Assembly (NCBI GenBank): GCA_039916225.1 | Contig: JBDSLU010000173.1 | Span: 1 to 28,506 of the forward strand | DNA length: 28,506 bases | Reading direction: 5' to 3' | From: JBDSLU01 sp039916225 | GTDB taxonomy: Bacteria > Acidobacteriota > Vicinamibacteria > Vicinamibacterales > Vicinamibacteraceae | Shown: piece by piece, positions 1 to 7,732 of the stretch | Layout of the letters: every line of letters begins with the position of its first letter | Position numbering within the stretch: the first letter of the stretch is position 1 | The notes under the pieces: generated by a model | Seen by the model: only the letters and a program-made list of their open reading frames with translations | The model's database searches: none | What the model was told of the DNA's origin: nothing | Program-made: the position numbers and the translations under genes

Positions 1-343
1 CGTCCCGGCGACGACGACGCACCAGCGCAAGCGGATCGCCCGTGTCGGTGGTCATGCGCGCCTAGCCGACTCGCCCGAGCTGCAGGCGACGCGTCAGCTG
101 CTCGAGGTGCCATCAGCCAGCGGCGCCGCTCACCGGCCCCGTGAGGCTCTTGTTGGTATTCCCCTGGCCCAGGCTCGCCTGGCACTCAAAGCGGTTCGGG
201 CGGCCGGCAGAGTGCCGAAGGCGACGAAGCCGGATTGCTCGAACCTGGCGAAGATTTTTGAGGACCGGCTCCCGGCGCTGCGGTTCTTCGAGGACGATGC
301 CCGCGTGGTCGCTCTCAGCGTCGAGCAGCATCCTGATCGCTAG
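1..343 (+). pseudogene. Decayed RusA-family Holliday junction resolvase, 5' end outside window
   Basis: RusA-family enzymes cut Holliday junctions and are usually carried by prophages. Reading from base 2 gives an N-terminal part typical of the family (TTTHQRKRIARVGG), open to the left edge. Around bases 100-115 the family-like reading moves to the third frame (PLTGPVRLLLVFPWPR, bases 126-173). Around 190-215 it returns to the second frame, with the acidic core KPDCSNLAK, then FFEDDARVVAL, and a stop at 341-343. The family usually has KPD.DN and DD.(Q/R)V, so the DN aspartate is replaced by Ser. The usual C-terminal K...G segment after the DD motif is also missing. Two compensating frame changes plus a short C-terminus point to a pseudogene, or less likely to sequencing errors. 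The second frame alone is open from base 2 to 343, so a translated but altered protein is possible. The family call is from motifs only. Confidence 0.6.
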
Positions 344-636
344 CGTGCTGCAGGCCAAGGAGGGGGCGGACGCTGAATGTCAAATCCGAGACGCGCTCTC
401 TTGAGAGAGGCGCACGGGATCAGAGAAACGTGGCTGCTGACGGGGCTGTCTGCGACTGCGTGGCTGACCACTGTCGCCACGCCGAATACGAGCGTCCCGG
501 CAACCGCCGCGATGGCTACCTCCATCAACCCAAATTGCAAGATCAGCCGGTTTGACCAAGCGATGGCACAGACCAGGGAAGTCGCGAGCAGGACGAGCCC
601 CACGAAGCGAAGATGCAAGCAGGGAAAATAGGCCAT
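340..636 (-). CDS. Small two-helix membrane protein, unknown
   Basis: This 98-residue ORF matches no family I recognise. The ATG at 636 is preceded by GGAG with an 8-base gap, which supports the start. Residues about 11-29 (RFVGLVLLATSLVCAIAW) and 38-60 (MEVAIAAVAGTLVFGVATVV) look like two membrane segments. The last 35 residues are polar and basic, ending in a proline run. Base composition is visibly less GC-rich than in the housekeeping genes of the window. It lies between a broken resolvase gene and a tRNA, a setting that suits a remnant of imported DNA. It overlaps the end of the opposite-strand RusA remnant by four bases. It could be a chance ORF; the RBS and the clean hydrophobic pattern are the only support. 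Confidence 0.45.
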   Translation of the reverse strand: MAYFPCLHLRFVGLVLLATSLVCAIAWSNRLILQFGLMEVAIAAVAGTLVFGVATVVSHAVADSPVSSHVSLIPCASLKRARLGFDIQRPPPPWPAAR

Positions 637-833
637 GCCGCATTCTCCATCGCTTGGGTCGGCCGGCGACGTTGTTCGGAGTGCCGTCCCATCCGGAGCC
701 GGGCGGACGCGCGGCCAAGTTGGTGGGACCAGATCGACAAGCATGATTCGATGGCGGGACCGACGGCAGGACCGGCGCAACCCGGCTCCCCGGCGTGGGT
801 TGGCAATCCGTTGGCAGATTCCAAGTCTGAAAC
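637..833. other. Intergenic, no gene seen
   Basis: About 200 bases between the small membrane ORF and the terminator. I see no coding pattern, no repeat of the tRNA 3' end, and no clear promoter on either strand. Several overlapping ORFs cross it but none has family-like sequence or a good ribosome-binding site. Confidence 0.5.
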
Positions 834-864
834 AGAAAAGCCCCGCAAATAGCGGGGCTTTTTT
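834..864 (-). terminator. Intrinsic terminator after tRNA-Leu
   Basis: A perfect 9-bp stem, AAGCCCCGC (838-846) pairing with GCGGGGCTT (852-860), with a 5-base loop AAATA. On the minus strand it is followed by TTCTGTTT, and on the plus strand by TTTT, so it can work both ways. It begins 5 bases beyond the encoded CCA of the tRNA, so it probably ends the tRNA transcript. Confidence 0.85.
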
Positions 865-868
865 GCCT

Positions 869-955
869 TGGTGCGAAAGGGGGGACTCGAACCCCCACGG
901 TATTGCTACCGCCAGCCCCTCAAGCTGGTGCGTCTGCCAATTCCGCCACTTTCGC
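869..955 (-). tRNA. tRNA-Leu, anticodon GAG
   Basis: Read on the minus strand, the 7-bp acceptor stem GCGAAAG (955-949) pairs with CTTTCGC (879-873). The D-arm has GGCAGACGC. The anticodon stem CCAGC/GCTGG encloses the loop TTGAGGG, giving anticodon GAG, which reads CUC/CUU leucine codons. The long variable arm (CGGTA/TACCG stem) marks a class II tRNA, as expected for Leu. The T-arm carries GGTTCGAGTCC. Discriminator A is at 872 and CCA is encoded at 871-869. The gene is followed at once by a strong terminator. tRNA-Leu genes are common integration sites, and a resolvase remnant lies about 530 bases away. Confidence 0.97.
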
Positions 956-1012
956 GAGGAGGGCGTTTCCGGACGCGCCCCGTGAAGGCGGCATGCCCGA
1001 AACCGAACCGGC

Positions 1013-1018
1013 ATTCTA
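1013..1018 (-). promoter_or_regulatory. Candidate -10 box for tRNA-Leu
   Basis: TAGAAT on the minus strand, about 58 bases before the mature tRNA 5' end. That leaves a leader of roughly 50 bases. No convincing -35 hexamer lies 16-18 bases upstream, so this rests on the -10 alone. Confidence 0.35.
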
Positions 1019-1099
1019 GCACGCACCTGCTCGGCCGGCGACTGCCGCCCAGCCGGTCACGCCTGGTCCAGTGCGCCTGATCCCGTCAGTCTGGCCGTC

Positions 1100-1117
1100 G
1101 GGCTGATTCATCAGCCC
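1100..1117 (-). terminator. Hairpin overlapping the stop of the membrane gene
   Basis: A perfect 7-bp inverted repeat, GGGCTGA / TCAGCCC with loop TTCA, includes the TGA stop of the minus-strand gene that ends at 1111. There is no T-tract after it, so it is a weak terminator candidate or a 3'-end stabilising hairpin. Confidence 0.35.
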
Positions 1118-1824
1118 AGGCGCCCGAAGGCGTAGGCCAGTCCCATCAGGATCGGCACCCCGATGGCCCAGGCCGCGACCACGGCGGTCCGAGGCCGCGG
1201 GCCATCGAGGAGCACCCGGACGCCGAGCGGGACGAACGCAATCGCCAGCCCGCTGGTGCAGGCGACCGACGTCCAGCTGCTGCCCTTGAGGACGCCCAGC
1301 ATGAGCGCAGCCATCGACGCCAGGGCCAGCGCCCGCCACCAGGGCAGGACGCCAGCGCGCCAGGCGCCGAGCGCCAGCACCGGCCAGCCGAACATGATGG
1401 CCGGGTTGAGCGCGGCGACGATGTGCGCCGCTCCGTAGGTCCGCCCGATGACCTCGGTCGCCGGCTGCACGCCGAGCGGCGCGACGAGTTGAAAGGCGAG
1501 GTGATCGGCGCCGGCGTGGAACGTCCGCGCGAACAGGCCGAGGACGACGAGCAGGCCGCCCCACGTGGCCAGCCCCGGCCGCGTCCGCCCGATCAGATCC
1601 GCGGCGGCCGCGACGCCGAGCGCGACCAGCAGCTGTCCGGCCAGCACGCAGCTGGAGGCCGCGAACATCTGGTCCGGAGCCAGCGCGTAGGCGGCGAGCT
1701 GCTGCGGGAAGAAGAAATCGAACGGCAGACGCAGCAGCACGCCCGTCAGCCACACCAGCGGACCGGCGACCAGCGCGACACCGCCGACCCAGCGTCCGGG
1801 GAACCGGTAACCGCCATCCACCAT
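1111..1824 (-). CDS. Polytopic membrane protein, unknown function
   Basis: This 237-residue protein is dominated by hydrophobic stretches: about 13-31, 55-77, 86-99, 130-152, 163-178, 188-205 and 214-231, so six or seven membrane helices. I recognise no catalytic motif. A DHLAFQL segment (107-113) and GRTYGAAH (127-134) are the most polar conserved-looking parts. The ATG at 1824 is chosen because the hydrophobic pattern starts right after it and the sequence upstream reads as low-complexity antisense. No Shine-Dalgarno sequence is visible, so a leaderless or slightly different start is possible. It is divergent from the secreted peptidase gene. DUF4386-like and other integral membrane families are possible, but I cannot assign one. 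Confidence 0.7.
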   Translation of the reverse strand: MVDGGYRFPGRWVGGVALVAGPLVWLTGVLLRLPFDFFFPQQLAAYALAPDQMFAASSCVLAGQLLVALGVAAAADLIGRTRPGLATWGGLLVVLGLFARTFHAGADHLAFQLVAPLGVQPATEVIGRTYGAAHIVAALNPAIMFGWPVLALGAWRAGVLPWWRALALASMAALMLGVLKGSSWTSVACTSGLAIAFVPLGVRVLLDGPRPRTAVVAAWAIGVPILMGLAYAFGRLG

Positions 1825-1896
1825 GACGGTCTTGGACGGCACCGCGCGAAGCACGGTTCGACGCGGCGCAGCCGGAGAGGCCCGCGCGCCTGCTGC

Positions 1897-1902
1897 TAGA
1901 AT
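1897..1902 (+). promoter_or_regulatory. Candidate -10 box for the M14 peptidase gene
   Basis: TAGAAT 45 bases before the start codon, in the same GCTAGAAT context as the tRNA promoter candidate. The -35 region is not recognisable. Between it and the RBS lies a perfect hairpin CCGGCG-TGCC-CGCCGG (1911-1926), which would sit in the 5' leader. Confidence 0.35.
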
Positions 1903-1947
1903 CCCGGCTTCCGGCGTGCCCGCCGGTCTTTCCCCGAAGGTCGCCTC

Positions 1948-4737
1948 ATGCCGAGAAGTCTGCGTCCACTGGTGCTCTGCCTCGTGTTGGCCGTGGCCGC
2001 CGTATCCGCGCCGAGCGCGCAGCGGAGCGCGGCGCCGCCGGTCCAGGCCCAGGACGCCGACTTCGCGGCCCGCGTCAAGGAATGGACGACGCGGCCCGAG
2101 TTCCTCACCCCGCTCGTCGACCATCTGCCGCTCGTGCCCGGCGTCCCGACGCCGAAGGACATCCTCGGCCACCACGTCGGCGTGCCCGGCCAGTTGACCA
2201 CCACCACCGAGGCGCTGCGCTACTACCGTGCGCTCGCCGCCAAGACGCCGCGCGTCAAGGTGCTGACCATCGGGACGACCGACGAGGGCCGCGAGGTGAA
2301 CATCGTGGTGGTCGCCGCGGCGGAGACCGTCCGTGACCTCGATCGCTATCGCGGCTACCTGGCCCAGCTCGCCGATCCGCGCAAATTGACCGACGCGCAG
2401 GCGCGGTCGGTCATCGCCGACGCCAAGCCGATGTACCACCTGATGGGGGGGCTGCACAGCGCCGAGACCGGGCCGCCCGAGATGCTGATGGAGCTGGCCT
2501 ATCGCCTCGCCGTCGAGGAGACGCCGGTCATCCGGCAGATCCGCGACAACGTCATCGTCACGATCCTGCCGGCGGCGGATCCGGACGGGCGCGATCGCTA
2601 CGTCGAGTGGTATCGGCGCCATCTCGTGCAGATCACCGACGAGCGCGATCGCGTCGCCGGCCCGCCCTACTGGGGCCGCTACGTCCTCCACGACAACAAC
2701 CGCGACATCAACTATTCACAGCGGACGATGCGGGCGCTGCTCGACTGGTATCTGCAGTGGCATCCGCCGGTGATGCACGACCTGCACGAGTCGGTGCCGT
2801 TCCTCTACACGTTCAGCGGCCAGGCGCCGCAGAACCCGTCGCTCGATCCGATCCTCTACGGCGAGCTGCCGATGTTCGCGAACTTCGAGATGGCGCAGCT
2901 CACCAAGTACGGCCTGCCCGGCGTCTGGACGCACGGGTTCGTCGACATGTGGTCGCCCGGCTACCTGGCCTTCATGGCCTCGAACCACAACGGCCTGACG
3001 CGGATGTATGAGACCTTCGGCAACGGCGGCGCCACGACGATGAAACGCACCGTCACGTCCGACAGCGCCGGGGGCGGCGCCAACCGCACGACGCGCGAAT
3101 GGTATCGGCCCGCGCCCCCCTACAAGGAGGTCGAGTGGTCGCTGCGCAACAACACCAACTTCTCGGAGACCGGCGTGCTGACCGCGCTGCAGTTCACGGC
3201 GGCGTTCCCGAAGGTCGTCCTCGAGAACTTCTACTTGAAGAGCCGCAACGCCATCGACGCGGGATCGAAGGAGGCGCCGTTCGCGTTCATCGTACCCGGC
3301 GGCCAGGCGGATCCGACGCGCGTCGCCAGCCTCGTGAACCTGCTGCGCATCCAGGGCATCGAGGTTGGTCGCACGACGAGCGAGGTGAAGCTCACCGACG
3401 GCACCTATCCCGCCGGCTCCTACATCGTGAAGCGCGACCAGCCGTACGGCCGTCTCGCCAAGGTCCTGCTCCAGAAGGAGGACTTCCCGGAGGGGTCGCT
3501 CCGCACCTATGACGACACCGGGTGGGTGATGGGGCTGCTGATGCACACGGAGGTGGCGTCCACGGCGGATCGCGCCGTCCTCACGACGGTCGTCGAACCG
3601 GTGACCCGTGTCGAACCTGCCGGCGCGCTGACCGGTCCCCCCGGCGCGGCGATCCTCGTCGCCAACCGCGGCGCCAACGCGCTCATCACCCTGCGGCATC
3701 GGCTGAAGGCCCTGACCGTGCGAGCGGCCGAGGCCGGGTTCGCGATCGGCACCACGAACTACCCGGCCGGCTCGCTCATCATCGCGACGACGCAGCCGGG
3801 GCAGGACGTGGCCGCGCTCGTCGCGCAGGCCGTGACGCCGCTCGGGTTGACCGCGGCGCACGTCGCAATGCTGCCGGAGGTCGCGACCCACGACGTGGAT
3901 CTACCGCGGCTCGCCGTCTTCAGCACGTGGGGCAGCACGCAGGACGTCGGCTGGGTGCGTCACGCGCTGGACCAGTTCGAGGTCGACTACGACCTGATCT
4001 ACAAGGAGCGCGTGCGGAACGGCGATCTGCGTGCGCAGTACGACGTCATCCTGATCCCCAGCCAGGGCGCGACGGCCAAGCGTCTCGTCTATGACATCGA
4101 CATGCGCGGCGGGCCGCTGCCGTACACGAAGACCGCGGCGTTCCCGTCACACGGCGCCTACGGCGAATCCGACGACGTCCGTGGCGGCATGGGGCTCGAA
4201 GGGGTGCTCGAGCTGCAGCGATTCCTCGACGCCGGCGGCACCATCATCACGCTCGGTGCCGCGAGCGCCATGCCGCCCGAGTTCGGCCTGTCGCGTTCGG
4301 TGACGGCGGCTCGGCCGACGTCAGCGTTCTATGCGCCGGGGCCGGTCGTGCAGGCGGAGATCACGAAGCCGCTGCATCCGATCTTCTACGGCTACCCGAG
4401 GCCGCTGATCGCCGTCCGCTACGCCAACGGGCCGCTGCTGCAGGTGCCCGAGCGTGACCGCGACGAGCAGGTGCTGATGAAATTCGTCGGCGGCGACTCC
4501 TCGGTCCTGAACGGCCTGCTGCGCGGCGCCGCCGAGATCAAGGACCAGCCGGCGCTCGTCGAACACGCCGTCGGTCGCGGCCGGCTCGTGCTCTTCGCCA
4601 CCAACCCCTGCTACCGCTGGCAGAACCACGGCGAGTTCGGCCTGCTCTTCAACGCCGTGCTGCACTGGAACGATCGTCCGGTGCTGCCAGCCGCTGCGCC
4701 GCCGGCACCGCCGCCGACCGCGGTCGCGCCGCGGTAG
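1948..4737 (+). CDS. Secreted M14-family zinc carboxypeptidase-like protein
   Basis: A 929-residue exported protein. A signal peptide (basic MPRSLR, hydrophobic 8-20, likely cut near the SAPSAQ stretch) is followed by an M14 metallocarboxypeptidase-like domain, about 75-420. The first zinc motif HxxE is visible as HSAE at H170/E173, with PDGRDR at 212-217 and NNRDIN at 250-255. The likely third ligand is in HDLHE at 277-281. ETFGNGG near 355 is a candidate for the catalytic Glu region. The C-terminal third (from about 648, LPRLAVFSTWGS, later FLDAGGTIITLG) resembles a class I glutamine-amidotransferase-like Rossmann fold. Large periplasmic M14 proteins of this layout are frequent in Acidobacteriota and probably digest peptides or cell-wall material outside the inner membrane; the substrate is unknown. 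The start has GAAGG at a 7-base gap. The product ends in a Pro/Ala-rich tail. Confidence 0.88.
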   Translation: MPRSLRPLVLCLVLAVAAVSAPSAQRSAAPPVQAQDADFAARVKEWTTRPEFLTPLVDHLPLVPGVPTPKDILGHHVGVPGQLTTTTEALRYYRALAAKTPRVKVLTIGTTDEGREVNIVVVAAAETVRDLDRYRGYLAQLADPRKLTDAQARSVIADAKPMYHLMGGLHSAETGPPEMLMELAYRLAVEETPVIRQIRDNVIVTILPAADPDGRDRYVEWYRRHLVQITDERDRVAGPPYWGRYVLHDNNRDINYSQRTMRALLDWYLQWHPPVMHDLHESVPFLYTFSGQAPQNPSLDPILYGELPMFANFEMAQLTKYGLPGVWTHGFVDMWSPGYLAFMASNHNGLTRMYETFGNGGATTMKRTVTSDSAGGGANRTTREWYRPAPPYKEVEWSLRNNTNFSETGVLTALQFTAAFPKVVLENFYLKSRNAIDAGSKEAPFAFIVPGGQADPTRVASLVNLLRIQGIEVGRTTSEVKLTDGTYPAGSYIVKRDQPYGRLAKVLLQKEDFPEGSLRTYDDTGWVMGLLMHTEVASTADRAVLTTVVEPVTRVEPAGALTGPPGAAILVANRGANALITLRHRLKALTVRAAEAGFAIGTTNYPAGSLIIATTQPGQDVAALVAQAVTPLGLTAAHVAMLPEVATHDVDLPRLAVFSTWGSTQDVGWVRHALDQFEVDYDLIYKERVRNGDLRAQYDVILIPSQGATAKRLVYDIDMRGGPLPYTKTAAFPSHGAYGESDDVRGGMGLEGVLELQRFLDAGGTIITLGAASAMPPEFGLSRSVTAARPTSAFYAPGPVVQAEITKPLHPIFYGYPRPLIAVRYANGPLLQVPERDRDEQVLMKFVGGDSSVLNGLLRGAAEIKDQPALVEHAVGRGRLVLFATNPCYRWQNHGEFGLLFNAVLHWNDRPVLPAAAPPAPPPTAVAPR

Positions 4738-4753
4738 CGCATCCGGTCACGCG

Positions 4754-7348
4754 TCAGGCGTCGCGCAGGATCTCCGCCGGATCGAGCGCCGCCGCCCGTT
4801 GTGCCGGGATGAGGCAAGCGGCGACGGCGGCCACGAGCAACGCGGCCGGCACGCCGACGATGACGCGCAGGTCCGTCGCGCTCACGCCGAACAGTACGTT
4901 CGACATCAATCGAGTGGCGAGAACCGCCGCACCGGTGCCAACGACGACGCCAGCGACGACCAGGCGGACGCCATGCCACACGACCAGGCGTCGCACCTGC
5001 CCGGGGTTCCCGCCGATCGCCAGCCGGATGCCGATCTCAAGCGTGTGCTGCTGGACGAAATAGGCCATCACACCGTAGATGCCGACCAGCGACAGGATCA
5101 GCGCCGTCCCGGCGAACATGCCGATGAGTATGGTGAGGTAGCGCGGCGTGGCCAGGGCCTCGGCCATCAGCTCGTCTCCCGTGGCGACGTCGGAGAGCGC
5201 CAGGCCCGGATCGAGCGCCTTGACCGCCTGGCGGACGGCGAGGTGGAGCGCGAGCGGATCGCCGGCCGTCCTGACGAGGACGAAGCCGGTCGAGAGATCG
5301 ACGAACGGATAGTAGACCGTGCCCAGCGGCCCGCTGGCGTCGAGACCGGTCCAGCGGACGTCGCCGACCACGCCGACCACCGTCGTCCACGGGCAGGTCG
5401 TGCAGCCGCCGCCCCGGAACCGCCGCCCGAGTACCTCTTCACCGGGAAAGAATCGACGGGCCCAGGCGCGATCGACGACCACGACGTCGTCCTGCAGCGA
5501 GCGCTCGTCGAGCAGGCGGCCGCGCTCGAGCGCGAGACCGGTGGCCGTGAAGAAGCCGGTCGAGACACCGACCCACGTCGAGACCGGCTGATGCTGACCT
5601 GCCGGCGTCGGACGATCCTCGAGGTCGAAGTTGTTCTGCTGGCTGCTCTCGCTCGGTGGCCGGCCATCGGACAGCGCGACGCTCTGGACGCCGGGCAGCG
5701 CCGCCAGGCGCTCGAGCGCGCGTTTCCAGAACGCTTCGCGGCTGGTCTCCTGCGGATACCGGGCCCGCGGCAGCGACACCGAGGCCGTGAGCAGGTGCGA
5801 GGTGTCGATCCCAACCGGCACGTGGCTCAGGCGATCGAGGCTGGCGAGGATCAGCGCGCCGGCGACGAGGAGCGGCGTGGCGAGCGCGAATTCCGCGGCG
5901 ACCAGCGCCCGCTGGATCCGGCGAGGCGTCGGCCCGTCGGTGGACGAGCGCCCGCCGCCGCGCAGCGCCTGATCCATCCGCAGCCGCGCCCCGTACCAGG
6001 CCGGTACGATCCCCATGACGACGCCGCTCGCCACCGCGAGACCGGCCAGCCAGGCGACGGCGGTGGCGGAGAACCGCACCTCGTCGATGCGCGGAATGTA
6101 GTCGCCGCCGTAGGCGCCCACCAGTTGCAGCACGAACGCCGCGACCCCGAGGCCGATCAGCGCGGCGCCGACGGTCAGCAGCGAGGCCTCGACCAGGACG
6201 TACTGCAGCAGGCGTCCGGTCGAGGCGCCGAGGGCGCCGCGAATCGCCAGCTCACGGCCCCGCTGCAGGCTGCGGGCGATGAGCAGGTTGACGGCGTTGG
6301 CGCAGGCGATGAGCAGCACGCAGGCCACCGCCGCCAGCAGGAAAATCAGCGTCGAGCCGACCTCGCCGATCACCCGGGCTCTCAGATCCACGAGGCCCCA
6401 GGTGGCTTTCTCGTCCTGGTAGGACGATCGCCAGATCGGGAAGAGTCGCGCGTTGGTCGCCCGCAGCGTCTGCTGCGCGACGTCCGCCGACATGTCGGGG
6501 CGCAGGCGGCCCAGCACGGTCGTGAAGAAGGGGCCCTTGCGCGTCGGCGTCGGCCAACGGGCGGCCGAGAACAGGGCGACGTCGTGCTCGAGCGGTCCCG
6601 AGGTCCGCTCCAGCACGCCGACGACGGTGGCGCGGGCGCCGTCGATGGTCATCGACCGGCCCAGCACCGTCGGATCGCTGCCGAAGCGTCGGGCCCAGTA
6701 GCCGTAGGTGAGGACGACGACGCGATCGTCACGGGCGTCGTCGGACGCGTCGAAGAGGCGACCGACGTACGGTTTCTGCCCGAGCAGCGGAAAGTAGGAA
6801 CCCGTGACGGTGCGCGCCGTGACGCGCTCGGAGACATCGCCGTCAGAGACCGCGACCTGGGTCCGCTGAAACGCCGCGACGGCGCTGAACGCCGGGTGGT
6901 CGGCCTCGAGCGCCCGATAGTCGACCACCGACAGGCTGAACCGATAGGGCGGGTTGTCGGTGTAGACCCACTGCAGCCGGTCGGCGTCGGCATAGGGCAG
7001 CGGGTTCACCAGCACCGCCCGGGTCAGGACGATGGCGGCGACCGTGGCTCCGAGCGCCGTGCCCACGGTCAGCACGATCGTGGCCGAAAGCGCCGGGACA
7101 CGGAACAGGCTGCGGAGCGTGTGGCGAACGTCGGACCAGAGATGCGGCATGGTGGTCACTCGGAGCAAGGCGGTGCCTGCCCGGTCAGCGAGCAGGTGCC
7201 ACGGGTAGATCCGGCGCTGGCGGCGCAGCCAACGATCGGCTGCGTCCGCGCCGTCACGTCGACGGCGGTAGTCGTGGAGCTCGGCGAGGTCGCTGTCGAT
7301 CGCGCGGCGGTCGGCGTCATCGACGAGCAGGCGGAACAGCCAGCCCAT
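4754..7348 (-). CDS. ADOP-type ABC transporter permease (MacB/FtsX family), padR-linked
   Basis: An 864-residue inner-membrane protein of the acidobacterial 'duplicated orphan permease' type. Residues 1-65 form a soluble N-terminal extension (MGWLFRLLVDDADRRAIDSD, rich in R/D) typical of the padR-linked members. A MacB-like periplasmic core domain follows the first helix (near 85-110). A first FtsX permease block lies around 330-450 (LLIACANAVNLLIARSL). A second periplasmic region follows, then a second FtsX block at about 740-860 ending PAQRAAALDPAEILRDA. No ATP-binding subunit is encoded nearby. Known relatives of MacB move peptides or lipoproteins, or transmit envelope signals, but the role of ADOPs is unproven. 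The start lies one base after the padR stop (TGACATG), so translation is coupled and PadR probably represses it. Confidence 0.92.
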   Translation of the reverse strand: MGWLFRLLVDDADRRAIDSDLAELHDYRRRRDGADAADRWLRRQRRIYPWHLLADRAGTALLRVTTMPHLWSDVRHTLRSLFRVPALSATIVLTVGTALGATVAAIVLTRAVLVNPLPYADADRLQWVYTDNPPYRFSLSVVDYRALEADHPAFSAVAAFQRTQVAVSDGDVSERVTARTVTGSYFPLLGQKPYVGRLFDASDDARDDRVVVLTYGYWARRFGSDPTVLGRSMTIDGARATVVGVLERTSGPLEHDVALFSAARWPTPTRKGPFFTTVLGRLRPDMSADVAQQTLRATNARLFPIWRSSYQDEKATWGLVDLRARVIGEVGSTLIFLLAAVACVLLIACANAVNLLIARSLQRGRELAIRGALGASTGRLLQYVLVEASLLTVGAALIGLGVAAFVLQLVGAYGGDYIPRIDEVRFSATAVAWLAGLAVASGVVMGIVPAWYGARLRMDQALRGGGRSSTDGPTPRRIQRALVAAEFALATPLLVAGALILASLDRLSHVPVGIDTSHLLTASVSLPRARYPQETSREAFWKRALERLAALPGVQSVALSDGRPPSESSQQNNFDLEDRPTPAGQHQPVSTWVGVSTGFFTATGLALERGRLLDERSLQDDVVVVDRAWARRFFPGEEVLGRRFRGGGCTTCPWTTVVGVVGDVRWTGLDASGPLGTVYYPFVDLSTGFVLVRTAGDPLALHLAVRQAVKALDPGLALSDVATGDELMAEALATPRYLTILIGMFAGTALILSLVGIYGVMAYFVQQHTLEIGIRLAIGGNPGQVRRLVVWHGVRLVVAGVVVGTGAAVLATRLMSNVLFGVSATDLRVIVGVPAALLVAAVAACLIPAQRAAALDPAEILRDA

Positions 7349-7349
7349 G

Positions 7350-7676
7350 TCAGGCCTTGTGCGCGCGAAAGGCGCGATCGAAGCCCTGCCACAGCCGCGC
7401 GTGTTCGGCGCGGTGGGTCTCGATGGCGGTCAGGCCTTCCGGTGTCAGCGCGAAGTAGCGGCGGGCGCGCCCGCTCTCCGGTTCGTCGAGGCGCGACTCG
7501 ACGAGGCCCTTGCGTTCGAGCCGCTGCAGCGTGATGAAGACGGCTGCCTGGGCGACTGGCCGGCCGGTGCGCTGCTCGAGTGCCAGCACCAGCGGGACGC
7601 TGTAGGTCTCGCCCTGCTCGTGGAGCATGGCCAGGAGCACGTGCAGTTCGAAGTGCTGGAGGGTCGGCGTCGACAT
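7350..7676 (-). CDS. PadR-family transcriptional repressor
   Basis: A 108-residue winged-helix regulator. The N-terminal part (LQHFELHVLLAMLHEQGETY) and the recognition region (AAVFITLQRLERKGLVES), followed by the wing (GRARRYFALTPEGL), are typical of PadR. The C-terminal dimer helix is short. ATG 7676 is preferred over the in-frame GTG at 7697, because that GTG lies inside the -10 box and operator. The gene is first in a two-gene operon with an ADOP permease and is separated from it by one base. PadR proteins bind palindromes in their own promoters. A 17-bp perfect palindrome sits between the -35 and -10 boxes here, so autorepression released by a small molecule or envelope stress is the likely logic. 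The ligand is unknown. Confidence 0.92.
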   Translation of the reverse strand: MSTPTLQHFELHVLLAMLHEQGETYSVPLVLALEQRTGRPVAQAAVFITLQRLERKGLVESRLDEPESGRARRYFALTPEGLTAIETHRAEHARLWQGFDRAFRAHKA

Positions 7677-7689
7677 GGCGTCGACGCAC

Positions 7690-7717
7690 AGTATCACTAA
7701 CAGCGTTAGTGGTAAAA
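7690..7717 (-). promoter_or_regulatory. padR-ADOP promoter
   Basis: On the minus strand, -35 TTTTAC (7717-7712), a 16-bp spacer and -10 GATACT (7695-7690). Transcription would start roughly 7 bases on, leaving a leader of only a few bases before ATG 7676, so the mRNA would be close to leaderless. This agrees with the absence of a Shine-Dalgarno sequence. The upstream permease gene ends only 15 bases before the -35 box. Confidence 0.65.
7695..7711. promoter_or_regulatory. Candidate PadR operator
   Basis: Perfect inverted repeat CACTAAC-AGC-GTTAGTG, 7-bp arms with a 3-base centre. It fills the spacer between the -35 and -10 boxes of the padR promoter. AT-rich arms stand out in this GC-rich sequence. 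Binding by a PadR dimer here would block RNA polymerase directly. No second copy was noticed elsewhere in the window. Confidence 0.7.
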
Positions 7718-7732
7718 GACGTCGCCGGGCGA

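Noticed and set aside
1..55. Minus-strand ORF start (ATG at 55) running off the left edge
   Set aside because: The opposite strand shows RusA-like protein sequence over the same bases, and there is no clear RBS.
869..955. attachment-site duplication of the tRNA 3' end
   Set aside because: No second copy of the tRNA end was seen within the window, so an att site cannot be claimed.
1825..2691. Upstream extension of the minus-strand membrane gene to a 526-residue protein
   Set aside because: The extension is antisense to the M14 peptidase gene, rich in Arg/Gly/Asp and without family features.
4799..7534. Plus-strand 911-residue ORF
   Set aside because: Antisense shadow of the ADOP permease and padR genes, caused by high GC at third codon positions; composition is Arg/Asp/Gln-rich.
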